Positions 1-6,522 of a DNA stretch of 10,629 nt are shown here, piece by piece (position 1 is the stretch's first letter; the number at the start of each line of letters is the position of its first letter). The stretch spans positions 1 through 10,629 of the forward strand of contig CAJONF010000176.1 in the NCBI GenBank assembly GCA_905236665.1, given 5' to 3'. The notes below the pieces were generated by a model. The model was not told where the DNA came from, did no database searches, and worked only from the letters and a program-made list of their open reading frames with translations. The position numbers and the translations under genes were made by a program. The stretch is from an uncultured Selenomonadaceae bacterium. GTDB taxonomy: Bacteria > Bacillota > Negativicutes > Selenomonadales > Selenomonadaceae.

Positions 1-1173
1 ATCACAGTTCCCGTCGGCGAAGAATGTTTAGGGCGCGTCTTCAATGTCTTGGGGCAAACCGTTGACAACAACCCTAAACCTGTCGGAAATAAAAATTGGC
101 GTCCCATTCACCGCAAAGCCCCGACATTTGAAGAGCAAGAAACTTCCACGCAAATTCTTGAGACGGGCATTAAAGTTGTTGACTTAATCGCGCCATATTC
201 CCGCGGCGGTAAAATCGGCTTGTTCGGAGGCGCGGGTGTTGGCAAAACAGTTCTGATTATGGAGCTGATTCACAACATCGCTACGGAGCATGGCGGCTAC
301 TCGGTATTTTCCGGCGTCGGTGAAAGAACTCGTGAAGGTAACGACCTTTGGACAGAAATGACAGAATCCGGCGTTATCGACAAAACCGCGCTGGTTTATG
401 GACAGATGAACGAACCGCCGGGTGCTCGTATGCGCGTAGGCTTAACCGGCTTAACCATGGCAGAATATTTCCGCGACGTGCAAGGAAAAGACGTTTTGCT
501 GTTTATCGATAATATCTTCCGTTTCATTCAAGCTGGCTCGGAAGTTTCGGCGTTATTAGGTCGTATGCCGTCCGCCGTCGGTTATCAGCCTACACTCACC
601 ACGGACGTTGGCGCATTGCAGGAGCGTATCACTTCAACTAAAAAAGGTTCAATAACTTCTGTGCAAGCTGTTTACGTCCCCGCTGATGACTTGACAGACC
701 CTGCACCTGCCGCGACGTTCACACACCTTGACGCAACGACAGTTCTTAGCCGTCAAATCGCGGAGCTAGGAATTTATCCCGCCGTTGACCCGCTTGACTC
801 AACCAGCCGTATCCTTGATCCTAACGTTATCGGGCGTGAACATTACGAAGTTGCTCGCGGTGTACAGGCGGTTTTGCAGAAGTACAAAGAATTGCAAGAT
901 ATCATCGCGATCCTCGGAATGGAAGAACTTTCCGACGACGATAAATTGACAGTCAGCCGCGCCCGCAAAATTCAGCGTTTCTTATCGCAACCGTTCGCCG
1001 TCGCTGAAGCCTTCACCGGTTCGCCCGGCAAATACGTCGCGCTCAAAGATACAATCCGCGGCTTTAAAGAAATTCTTTCCGGTAAATACGACGACTTGCC
1101 CGAAAACGCGTTCTACATGGTCGGCGGCATTGAGGAGGCCGTTCAAAAGGCTGAAAAACTCAAGGAGGCGTGA
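1..1173 (+). CDS. atpD: F1Fo ATP synthase subunit beta (5' end cut by window)
   Basis: This is the catalytic beta subunit of the F1 sector, which makes ATP from ADP and phosphate on the cytoplasmic face of the membrane. The frame is open from base 1, reading ITVPVGEECLGRVFNVLG, the end of the N-terminal beta-barrel. The TTG at 49 is therefore an internal leucine and not the start. About 390 residues are visible. Beta subunits are usually 460-475 residues, so roughly 75-80 are missing. Visible motifs are the P-loop GGAGVGKT (226-249), GERTREGND (319-345) with the catalytic Glu-Arg, the alpha/beta signature PAVDPLDSTS (778-807), and EELSDDD (922-942), the counterpart of the DELSEED loop that contacts gamma. 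The stop is 3 nt before atpC, whose ribosome binding site AAGGAGG (1162-1168) lies inside the atpD end. This is the standard atp operon order. Family assignment is certain. Confidence 0.98.
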   Translation: MTVPVGEECLGRVFNVLGQTVDNNPKPVGNKNWRPIHRKAPTFEEQETSTQILETGIKVVDLIAPYSRGGKIGLFGGAGVGKTVLIMELIHNIATEHGGYSVFSGVGERTREGNDLWTEMTESGVIDKTALVYGQMNEPPGARMRVGLTGLTMAEYFRDVQGKDVLLFIDNIFRFIQAGSEVSALLGRMPSAVGYQPTLTTDVGALQERITSTKKGSITSVQAVYVPADDLTDPAPAATFTHLDATTVLSRQIAELGIYPAVDPLDSTSRILDPNVIGREHYEVARGVQAVLQKYKELQDIIAILGMEELSDDDKLTVSRARKIQRFLSQPFAVAEAFTGSPGKYVALKDTIRGFKEILSGKYDDLPENAFYMVGGIEEAVQKAEKLKEA

Positions 1174-1176
1174 TTC

Positions 1177-1605
1177 ATGTCCACAATCCTGCTTGAGGTT
1201 GCTACACCCGATAAAGGCGAAGTTTACGCTAAAGATATTAATATGCTCATCACCCGTTCGATTAGCGGCGAACTGGGAATTTTGCCTAAACACGCTAATC
1301 TTTTGACGGAACTTATCCCGCACGCCATGCGCATTAAAGAAGGCGGTGGTGAAACCCAGCTTTTTATCAGCGGCGGATTTATGGAAGTCACTCCAGAAAA
1401 AATTACAATCCTAGCTGACGCGGCGGAAGCTCCCGACGAAATCGACATTGAACGGGCACAGGCTGCTTACAAACGCGCAGAAGAACGAATCACCACTTAC
1501 AAGAGCGCACCCAAAAATCACGAAGAAATTGATATCGACAGAGCAGAGGCGGCCCTTGCCAGAGCAAAAGCCAGACTGCTTGTCAAAGGCGTTCCTATCG
1601 CTTAA
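1177..1605 (+). CDS. atpC: F1Fo ATP synthase subunit epsilon
   Basis: This is the epsilon subunit of the central stalk, which couples rotation and inhibits ATP hydrolysis through its C-terminal helices. It has 142 residues; the family usually has about 130-140. The N-terminal half is the beta-sandwich, with the typical stretches GELGILPKHANLLTEL and SGGFMEVTPEKITILAD. The C-terminal half is the helical hairpin. Its two helices resemble each other (EIDIERAQAAYKRAEERI and EIDIDRAEAALARAKARL), a feature known in epsilon subunits. The ATG at 1177 follows AAGGAGG (1162-1168) at suitable spacing and only 3 nt after the atpD stop, so the two are co-transcribed and probably translationally linked. 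It is the last gene of the operon and is followed by a strong terminator. Confidence 0.97.
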   Translation: MSTILLEVATPDKGEVYAKDINMLITRSISGELGILPKHANLLTELIPHAMRIKEGGGETQLFISGGFMEVTPEKITILADAAEAPDEIDIERAQAAYKRAEERITTYKSAPKNHEEIDIDRAEAALARAKARLLVKGVPIA

Positions 1606-1627
1606 AAAATTTTCTCATATAAAATTT

Positions 1628-1654
1628 CCCTCGACACAGCGTCGGGGGTTTTTT
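1628..1654 (+). terminator. Intrinsic terminator of the atp operon
   Basis: CCCTCGAC (1628-1635) pairs with GTCGGGGG (1641-1648) in an 8-bp stem with one T-G wobble and a 5-nt loop. Six T residues follow (1649-1654). It lies 23 nt after the atpC stop, as expected for the end of the operon. Confidence 0.85.
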
Positions 1655-1659
1655 GTACT

Positions 1660-1690
1660 AAAAAAATCCCGCCGAAAATTTCAGCGGGAT
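1660..1690 (-). terminator. Intrinsic terminator of mscL
   Basis: Read on the minus strand, ATCCCGC (1690-1684) pairs with GCGGGAT (1672-1666). The stem extends inward through TGAA/TTCG to about 11 bp, with a 3-nt loop and a T run at 1665-1660. It begins about 20 nt after the mscL stop. The other flank has ATAAAATTTTT, so it may also back up the atp operon terminator in the plus direction. Confidence 0.85.
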
Positions 1691-1710
1691 AAAATTTTTA
1701 TGTCAAGAAA

Positions 1711-2148
1711 TCATTTTCCCTTTATATCCGAAGCGCAATGCGAACATTTGGTCGCGTCATCAGCTACAACTTCGCGGCAATAGGGGCATTTACGCGGATC
1801 AGGCGGTGGAGGTGGCGGTGCCGGCATAAAACGATTAACTTGCTTAATTAAAATGAAAATCGCTGTGGCAACAATCAAAAAGTCCAGACAAGTATTTAAG
1901 AATGCACCGTAAGCAATAATCGGCGCACCGGCTTCTTTGGCGGCGGCAAATGATTCGTATTCGACGCCAGAAAGATTTATGTAGAAATTTGAAAAGTCCA
2001 CTTTGCCGAGCAACAAGCCCAGCGGCGGCATTAAAATATCTGCCGTAAACGAGGAAACGATTTTACCGAACGCCGCGCCGATTACTACACCAACAGCAAG
2101 ATCTAAAACATTTCCCCGCAATATAAACTTCTTCCATTCGTCTATCAA
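1711..2148 (-). CDS. mscL: Large-conductance mechanosensitive channel with Cys4 tail
   Basis: MscL is a membrane pore that opens under membrane tension to release solutes during hypo-osmotic shock. The N-terminal signature RGNVLDLAVGVVIGAAFGKIV, TM1, the conserved MPPLG turn, the periplasmic loop and TM2 (CLDFLIVATAIFILIKQV) are all present. The usual charged C-terminal helix is replaced by a proline run (PAPPPPPPDP) and a tail with CPYC and CSHC ten residues apart, which looks like a small zinc ribbon. I chose TTG at 2148: AAGGAG (2163-2158) then sits about 8 nt upstream, and the protein begins MIDEWKKFILRGN, as in many family members. The GTG at 2157 would directly touch the Shine-Dalgarno sequence, giving 148 rather than 145 residues. 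It is a single-gene unit with its own promoter and terminator. Identity is certain; the start and zinc binding are inferred. Confidence 0.95.
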   Translation of the reverse strand: MIDEWKKFILRGNVLDLAVGVVIGAAFGKIVSSFTADILMPPLGLLLGKVDFSNFYINLSGVEYESFAAAKEAGAPIIAYGAFLNTCLDFLIVATAIFILIKQVNRFMPAPPPPPPDPRKCPYCREVVADDATKCSHCASDIKGK

Positions 2149-2173
2149 GCTACTCACTCCTTGACAATAATTT

Positions 2174-2193
2174 AAACTTCCTTAAGGAAATTT
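2174..2193. repeat. Palindrome in the mscL 5' leader
   Basis: TTCCTTAAGGAA (2178-2189) is a perfect 12-bp palindrome. It is flanked by AAA and TTT, which extend the symmetry to 20 bp with one mismatched pair. It lies just downstream of the predicted mscL transcription start and upstream of its ribosome binding site. It could be an operator or a small leader hairpin; its function is not known. Confidence 0.4.
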
Positions 2194-2202
2194 TTCGCAC
2201 GA

Positions 2203-2231
2203 ATGATAACAAAAAAAGTTTGTAATGTCAA
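2203..2231 (-). promoter_or_regulatory. SigA-type promoter of mscL
   Basis: On the minus strand, TTGACA (2231-2226) is an exact -35 box. It is followed by a 17-bp spacer and TATCAT (2208-2203) as the -10 box. Transcription should start near 2196, giving a leader of about 48 nt to the TTG start. Spacing and boxes are close to consensus, so strong constitutive expression is plausible. Confidence 0.8.
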
Positions 2232-2356
2232 ACAACCGATCCAGTCGTATGTCTCTTGAATTTTATTTCACTGCGCGATTTGCGTAATATATTTTGATGT
2301 CCTTGATAAGTATCGTAGCTATCTGGCGATTATCACATAAGGTGCAATTTTTTGTT
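2232..2356. other. Intergenic spacer between two divergent promoters
   Basis: I see no gene here. The only structure I can point to is a weak imperfect inverted repeat at 2305-2334: GATA with TATC and ATCG with CGAT, with a 3-nt bulge on one side. It ends about 22 bp before the rfbC-unit -35 box, so it is placed where an activator or repressor might bind, but it could be chance. Confidence 0.3.
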
Positions 2357-2385
2357 TTGACTTCAAGCAAACTTTGCTGTATAGT
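2357..2385 (+). promoter_or_regulatory. SigA-type promoter of the rfbC-addA unit
   Basis: TTGACT (2357-2362), a 17-bp spacer and TATAGT (2380-2385) make a near-consensus promoter. The start site would be near 2392, only a few bases before the ribosome binding site AAAGGAGGTGA (2398-2408). The first translated frame therefore appears to be the short one at 2414, not rfbC. Confidence 0.75.
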
Positions 2386-2413
2386 GCCAAACATAGCAAA
2401 GGAGGTGAACTCA

Positions 2414-2449
2414 ATGCATCTCGCGGACTTTCTAAACGTGAATATCTAA
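2414..2449 (+). CDS. Possible 11-residue leader peptide
   Basis: ATG at 2414 is preceded at 5 nt by AAAGGAGGTGA (2398-2408), almost a perfect match to the 16S anti-Shine-Dalgarno. It encodes MHLADFLNVNI and a TAA whose last base is the first base of the next ATG (TAATG). The near-consensus promoter just upstream supports transcription. The peptide has no run of a single amino acid of the kind used in classical amino-acid attenuation. I do not recognise it. It may be a leader peptide, or a small gene in which a frame change has occurred, because the +2 frame stays open from before this site to 2538. Confidence 0.45.
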   Translation: MHLADFLNVNI

Positions 2450-2538
2450 TGCTCCGCATGAGGTGCTTTTTCAGTAAAAATCCCTACAACGTTACAATCG
2501 AATGCCATAAGCATAAAAATTTGGTAAATAATTTTTAA
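2449..2538 (+). CDS. Possible 29-residue small protein, coupled to the leader frame
   Basis: The start overlaps the leader stop in TAATG, an arrangement that allows translational coupling; it has no Shine-Dalgarno of its own. The product would be MLRMRCFFSKNPYNVTIECH followed by KHKNLVNNF. It is basic, with two cysteines and two histidines, and has no membrane segment or recognised domain. The same frame is open further upstream to at least 2374, where a TTG would give a 54-residue product, but that TTG lies upstream of the predicted transcription start. It ends 31 nt before rfbC. It may be coding, or a remnant of an older small gene. Confidence 0.3.
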   Translation: MLRMRCFFSKNPYNVTIECHKHKNLVNNF

Positions 2539-2569
2539 CAACTTAAATTTTTAAAGGAGAATTTTTTTT

Positions 2570-3127
2570 ATGCAGATAACCAAAACTTTTCTCGACGGCG
2601 TATTGATTATTGAACCGAAAGTTTTTGGGGATTCCCGCGGCTGGTTCATGGAAACTTGGTCGGCAAAAAAATTTGAGGACGCCGGTTTAAATTTTAATTT
2701 CGTACAGGATAATCAATCTTTTTCCGCTCAACGCGGCACCCTGCGCGGCTTGCACTATCAAACGGCTCCTTTTGCACAGGCAAAACTCGTTCGTTGCACG
2801 CGTGGAAAACTTTTGGACGTGGCCGTTGACATTCGCGAAGGCTCCAAAACTTTTGCAAAATGGATTTCCGTTGAACTTACCGCAGAAAATAAAAAACAAT
2901 TACTAATTCCCCGCGGTTTTGCACACGGTTTTTTGACTTTAACTGACGATGTTGAGATTCAATATAAGGCAGATAACTTTTATGCGCCGAATTGTGACGG
3001 AAATATTCGCTGGAATGACGAAAAAATTAAAATTGATTGGCCTTTTGAACCTAAAATTCTTTCAAATAAGGATTTAAACGCGCCAACTTTGCAAGAACGG
3101 CTCGAAAATGGCGATTTGAGGTTTTAA
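2570..3127 (+). CDS. rfbC: dTDP-4-dehydrorhamnose 3,5-epimerase
   Basis: RfbC (RmlC) catalyses the third step of dTDP-L-rhamnose synthesis, epimerising dTDP-4-keto-6-deoxyglucose at C3 and C5 in the cytoplasm. The 185-residue product has the family's usual length and cupin fold. Diagnostic residues are TLRGLHYQ (Arg59, catalytic His62), Lys72 in QAKLVRC, His119 in PRGFAHGF, Tyr132 in IQYKADNFYAP, and Asp168 in SNKDLNAP, the likely partner of His62. The start is supported by AAAGGAGA (2553-2560) upstream of the ATG. No rfbA, rfbB or rfbD lies in the window, so the rest of the pathway must be elsewhere. It is followed after 2 nt by addA and shares its transcript. The third codon positions are AT-rich, unlike atpD/atpC. 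Confidence 0.96.
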   Translation: MQITKTFLDGVLIIEPKVFGDSRGWFMETWSAKKFEDAGLNFNFVQDNQSFSAQRGTLRGLHYQTAPFAQAKLVRCTRGKLLDVAVDIREGSKTFAKWISVELTAENKKQLLIPRGFAHGFLTLTDDVEIQYKADNFYAPNCDGNIRWNDEKIKIDWPFEPKILSNKDLNAPTLQERLENGDLRF

Positions 3128-3129
3128 TT

Positions 3130-6100
3130 ATGGAATTAACGGCAGAGCAAAAAGCGGCAGTTGACGCACGCGGAGAAAATTTATTAATCGCGGCGGCGGC
3201 TGGTGCAGGAAAAACGCGAACTTTAACCGAACGAGTAATAAAATTAATCGAAGAAAATTCTTGCAATGTCGACGAAATGTTAATCATGACTTTTACGAAC
3301 GCGGCGGCTCAAGAGATGCGCTCGCGAATACAATCCGCGCTGATGAAACGTTTGGAAACGGAAATTGACGAAAAAAATCAAGAAAAACTCGAACGACAGA
3401 TAATTCTTTTGAGCGGCACGCAAATTTCAACATTCGATTCGTTTTGTCAATCGGTTTTGCGCAGAAATTTTTCTCGAATTGATTTGGATCCAAAATTCCG
3501 CACAGCGAATGAAAATGAACTCCAAATTTTAAAAAATGAAGTCATTGAGGAGCTTTTTGAGGAAAATTACGCGAACGGCGACGATATTTTTAAAAATTTT
3601 ACAGACGAATTCGGCGGAAATGTTCACGGCGATGAAAATATTCATGAAATGATTATCAAACTGCACGACTTTTCTTTGAGTATGCCTTATCCAAATAAAT
3701 GGCTCGATTCGCTCGCAAAACCTTACGAATTGAAAGAAAATGCTCGTCTTGACGAAAATATTTGGTTTAAATTTCTTAAACCGTACATTTTTAGCACGTT
3801 AAAAAAGATTTTTGCTGAATGTGAAGAGGCTCAACAAATCGCCGACGCAAATAAAATAAAAGTTACGGCTCTTACTACAGAAGCCGAACAATTCAATAAT
3901 ATAAAAATTTCGCTTGACGATTGGAATGCGCTTTACGAAAAAATTTGCGATTTTAAGTTCGGAAAAATGGCTGGTGGCAGAATTTCTGAAGAAAAAAAAG
4001 CCGCTAAAGCAGAAATAACCGCTTTGCACGACAGTTATAAAGAAAAATTTGAGACTTTACGCAAAAAATATTTCCTCGCTGATGAAAATAAACTGCTTGC
4101 CGATATTCGCGAACTTGCCACGCCAATTAACGAATTAATTAGAGTTACAAAAGAATTTGCAAAGAAATTTTCTGCTGCAAAACGTGAGCGCGGCATAATA
4201 GATTTCGCCGATATGGAGCATTTTGCGCTAAAAATTTTCGATAATTCGCCCGAAGTCACCGCTTTTTATCGCGAAAAATTTAAATTTATAATGGTTGACG
4301 AGTACCAGGATACAAACGGCGTGCAGGAAGCGATTATTCAAAAAATTTCACGCGGCGATAATCTTTTTTTTGTTGGCGACGTAAAACAGTCAATTTATCG
4401 TTTCAGACTAGTTGATTCTGCGAATTTTAAGGATAAAATGGCTAATTATCGCTGTATAAATCTCTCAAAAAACTTCAGAAGTCGGGAAAAAATTATTACG
4501 GCGGTAAATGAAATTTTTAAACGGCTGATGAATAAAAGTGCAACTGAAATCGATTATAATACGGCATCTCAACTGCAATTCGGAGCAAATTACGAAATTG
4601 GCGATAAATATTTCGACGAAAAGCCCGAATTTTTTTATATTAAGACCGAAAGAGATGACGATAATAAAGATATTGAACTGGAAATGCGTTTTATCGCGAA
4701 AAAAATTCATGAATTAATCGCGTCGAAAAAATTAATTCGCGACGGTGAAAATTATCGTCCCGTGCAGTTAAAAGACATTGTAATTTTGCACCGTTCACCA
4801 AAAACGCAGGCTTTTGAGATTCTAAGCACGCTAAAAAAGTACGGGGTGCCCGCATATGTTCCGAACGAAGAAAATTATTTTCGGGCGAATGAAATTCAAG
4901 TTATCGTCAGTCTTTTGAACATTTTGGACAATATTCGGCAAGATATTCCGCTTGCGGCGGTAATGTTAAGCCCGATTGGCGGATTTAGTGCAGAAGAACT
5001 CGCCGAACTGAGAATTGCGACACCTGATGAAGATTTTTACACTGCTGTAAGCCGCGGAACAGAAAAATGCAAAAATTTCTTGAAAAAAATCAATAAATGG
5101 CGTGATTTTGCTCGACAATTAAGCGTTTCGGAACTTTTGAGCAATCTTTATCGTGAAACGGGCTATTATGATTTTGTCGGAAAAGAAATTCGCGGTGACA
5201 CTCGACAGGCGAATTTGCGAATTTTAATTGACCGCGCAACCGATTTTGAGGCTACAAATGCTCGCGGATTGTCTAGTTTCGTTGAATTTATAAAAAAATT
5301 GGGCGATATAAACAAAGATTTGTCAACTGCGACGACTTTAGGCGAAAATGAAAACGTCGTGCGAGTCATTACGATTCATAAGAGCAAAGGTTTAGAATAT
5401 CCGATAGTTTTTGTTGCGGGCGTGGGAAAAATGTTCAATTTGGAAGATTCTACGCGTGCAAAACTGTTTATGCACCGAGAATTTGGCATTGGAGCGCACA
5501 GAACGCCGAAAAATTCTTTATTAAAAGTAAAAACTCTGGCGACACAAGCCGTTTCAAAGAAAATTTTGGACGAATCAATTTCGGAAGAATTGCGACTTTT
5601 ATACGTGGCTTTGACGCGGGCGGAAGAAAAATTATTTTTAGTGGGAAAAACGACGGAAAATGTGCTAAAAAAATTGCGTCAGGTCGATAAAATGGAAGAT
5701 TATGATATTTTATCGGCAAAAAAGTTCATGGATTGGCTTTTACCGATAAAAAATGCGCTAAAACCGTTCATTTCGTCGCATTTAGTCGAGGTTTCCGATA
5801 TTTTGGAAATTAAAGAGCGTTCGATAGAAGAAGAACAGAAAAAAATTTTACCGGCTCCCGAAAAATTTCCGACGACGCCAATTTCAAAAATTCCCGCAAA
5901 ATTATCCGTTACAGAGCTAAAACGTCGCGCAGAAGAAGAGGATTTGCCGCAGTTAGAAGATTTTATGCGGAAAAAAGAATTTATTTATCGCAGACCGAAC
6001 TTTTTACAGGTAAAAAAACTTTCAGGGGCGGAGTACGGTTCACTCATGCATAAAGTTATGCAAAATGTGAATTTAAAGGGTGATTTATCGGCAAAAGGAA

Positions 6101-6513
6101 TAGAAAAACAAGTAGCGGAACTTTTAAAACGCGAAATAATTTCTTCGGAGCACGTAAAAGCCGTCAAATTTGATAAAATTGCGCGGTTTTTTGCCAGCGA
6201 AATTGGTCAAAAGCTCGTTTCAGCGCAGGAATTTTACCGTGAATTGCCGTTTAGCCGACTGATTGACGCGCAAAAATTTTTCCACGTTGACGAAAAAATT
6301 TTTATTCAAGGCATAATCGATTTGCTGTTTAAAGACGCGGCGGGGAATTGGATTTTGCTTGATTACAAGACCGACCGCGATTCAGAAAACATCGGCGAAC
6401 GCTATAAAATTCAAATTGAGCTGTACGCGGCGGCTGTTGAAGCTCTTTTGCAAATAAAAATCGCCGAAAAGTATCTTTATTTACTCAACGGCGGACGTTT
6501 TGTCAAAATTTAA
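3130..6513 (+). CDS. addA: ATP-dependent helicase/nuclease subunit A
   Basis: AddA is the UvrD-like helicase and nuclease subunit of AddAB, which resects double-strand breaks for RecA-dependent repair. Superfamily 1 motifs appear in order: LTAEQKAAV (residues 3-11), Walker A AAGAGKT (23-29), Walker B VDEYQDT (389-395), GDVKQSIYRFR, LSKNFRSREK, TIHKSKGLEYP (748-758) and YVALTRAEEK (825-834). The C-terminal PD-(D/E)XK nuclease is intact: His974 in SLMHKV, Asp1064 in GIIDLLF, DYK (1078-1080) and QIELY (1095-1099). At 1127 residues it is somewhat shorter than the roughly 1,200 residues of typical AddA. The ATG is 2 nt after the rfbC stop, with GAGG (3118-3121) inside the rfbC end. AddB usually sits just upstream of addA, but here rfbC occupies that place. 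The stop directly abuts that of the convergent gene. Confidence 0.97.
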   Translation: MELTAEQKAAVDARGENLLIAAAAGAGKTRTLTERVIKLIEENSCNVDEMLIMTFTNAAAQEMRSRIQSALMKRLETEIDEKNQEKLERQIILLSGTQISTFDSFCQSVLRRNFSRIDLDPKFRTANENELQILKNEVIEELFEENYANGDDIFKNFTDEFGGNVHGDENIHEMIIKLHDFSLSMPYPNKWLDSLAKPYELKENARLDENIWFKFLKPYIFSTLKKIFAECEEAQQIADANKIKVTALTTEAEQFNNIKISLDDWNALYEKICDFKFGKMAGGRISEEKKAAKAEITALHDSYKEKFETLRKKYFLADENKLLADIRELATPINELIRVTKEFAKKFSAAKRERGIIDFADMEHFALKIFDNSPEVTAFYREKFKFIMVDEYQDTNGVQEAIIQKISRGDNLFFVGDVKQSIYRFRLVDSANFKDKMANYRCINLSKNFRSREKIITAVNEIFKRLMNKSATEIDYNTASQLQFGANYEIGDKYFDEKPEFFYIKTERDDDNKDIELEMRFIAKKIHELIASKKLIRDGENYRPVQLKDIVILHRSPKTQAFEILSTLKKYGVPAYVPNEENYFRANEIQVIVSLLNILDNIRQDIPLAAVMLSPIGGFSAEELAELRIATPDEDFYTAVSRGTEKCKNFLKKINKWRDFARQLSVSELLSNLYRETGYYDFVGKEIRGDTRQANLRILIDRATDFEATNARGLSSFVEFIKKLGDINKDLSTATTLGENENVVRVITIHKSKGLEYPIVFVAGVGKMFNLEDSTRAKLFMHREFGIGAHRTPKNSLLKVKTLATQAVSKKILDESISEELRLLYVALTRAEEKLFLVGKTTENVLKKLRQVDKMEDYDILSAKKFMDWLLPIKNALKPFISSHLVEVSDILEIKERSIEEEQKKILPAPEKFPTTPISKIPAKLSVTELKRRAEEEDLPQLEDFMRKKEFIYRRPNFLQVKKLSGAEYGSLMHKVMQNVNLKGDLSAKGIEKQVAELLKREIISSEHVKAVKFDKIARFFASEIGQKLVSAQEFYRELPFSRLIDAQKFFHVDEKIFIQGIIDLLFKDAAGNWILLDYKTDRDSENIGERYKIQIELYAAAVEALLQIKIAEKYLYLLNGGRFVKI

Positions 6514-6522
6514 TTAAATTTT
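6505..6522. repeat. 18-bp perfect palindrome at the convergent gene junction
   Basis: AAAATTTAATTAAATTTT is a perfect palindrome. Its centre is the border between the TAA of addA (6511-6513) and the TAA of the minus-strand gene (6514-6516). Both proteins consequently end in lysine-isoleucine. With only A and T it would form a weak hairpin. Confidence 0.8.

Noticed and set aside
49..51. TTG as the start of atpD
   Set aside because: The frame is open to base 1 and the residues before it match the ATP synthase beta family, so this is an internal leucine.
982..1323. A 113-codon minus-strand frame antisense to atpD/atpC
   Set aside because: It is a shadow of two certain genes, with no promoter or ribosome binding site of its own.
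1448..1783. A 111-codon plus-strand frame overlapping the atpC end
   Set aside because: It runs through two terminators and the mscL coding strand, lacks a ribosome binding site, and encodes no recognisable domain.
2305..2334. Inverted repeat upstream of the rfbC-unit promoter as a defined operator
   Set aside because: Only two 4-bp arms with a bulge on one side; it could arise by chance in AT-rich DNA, so it is noted only in the spacer entry.
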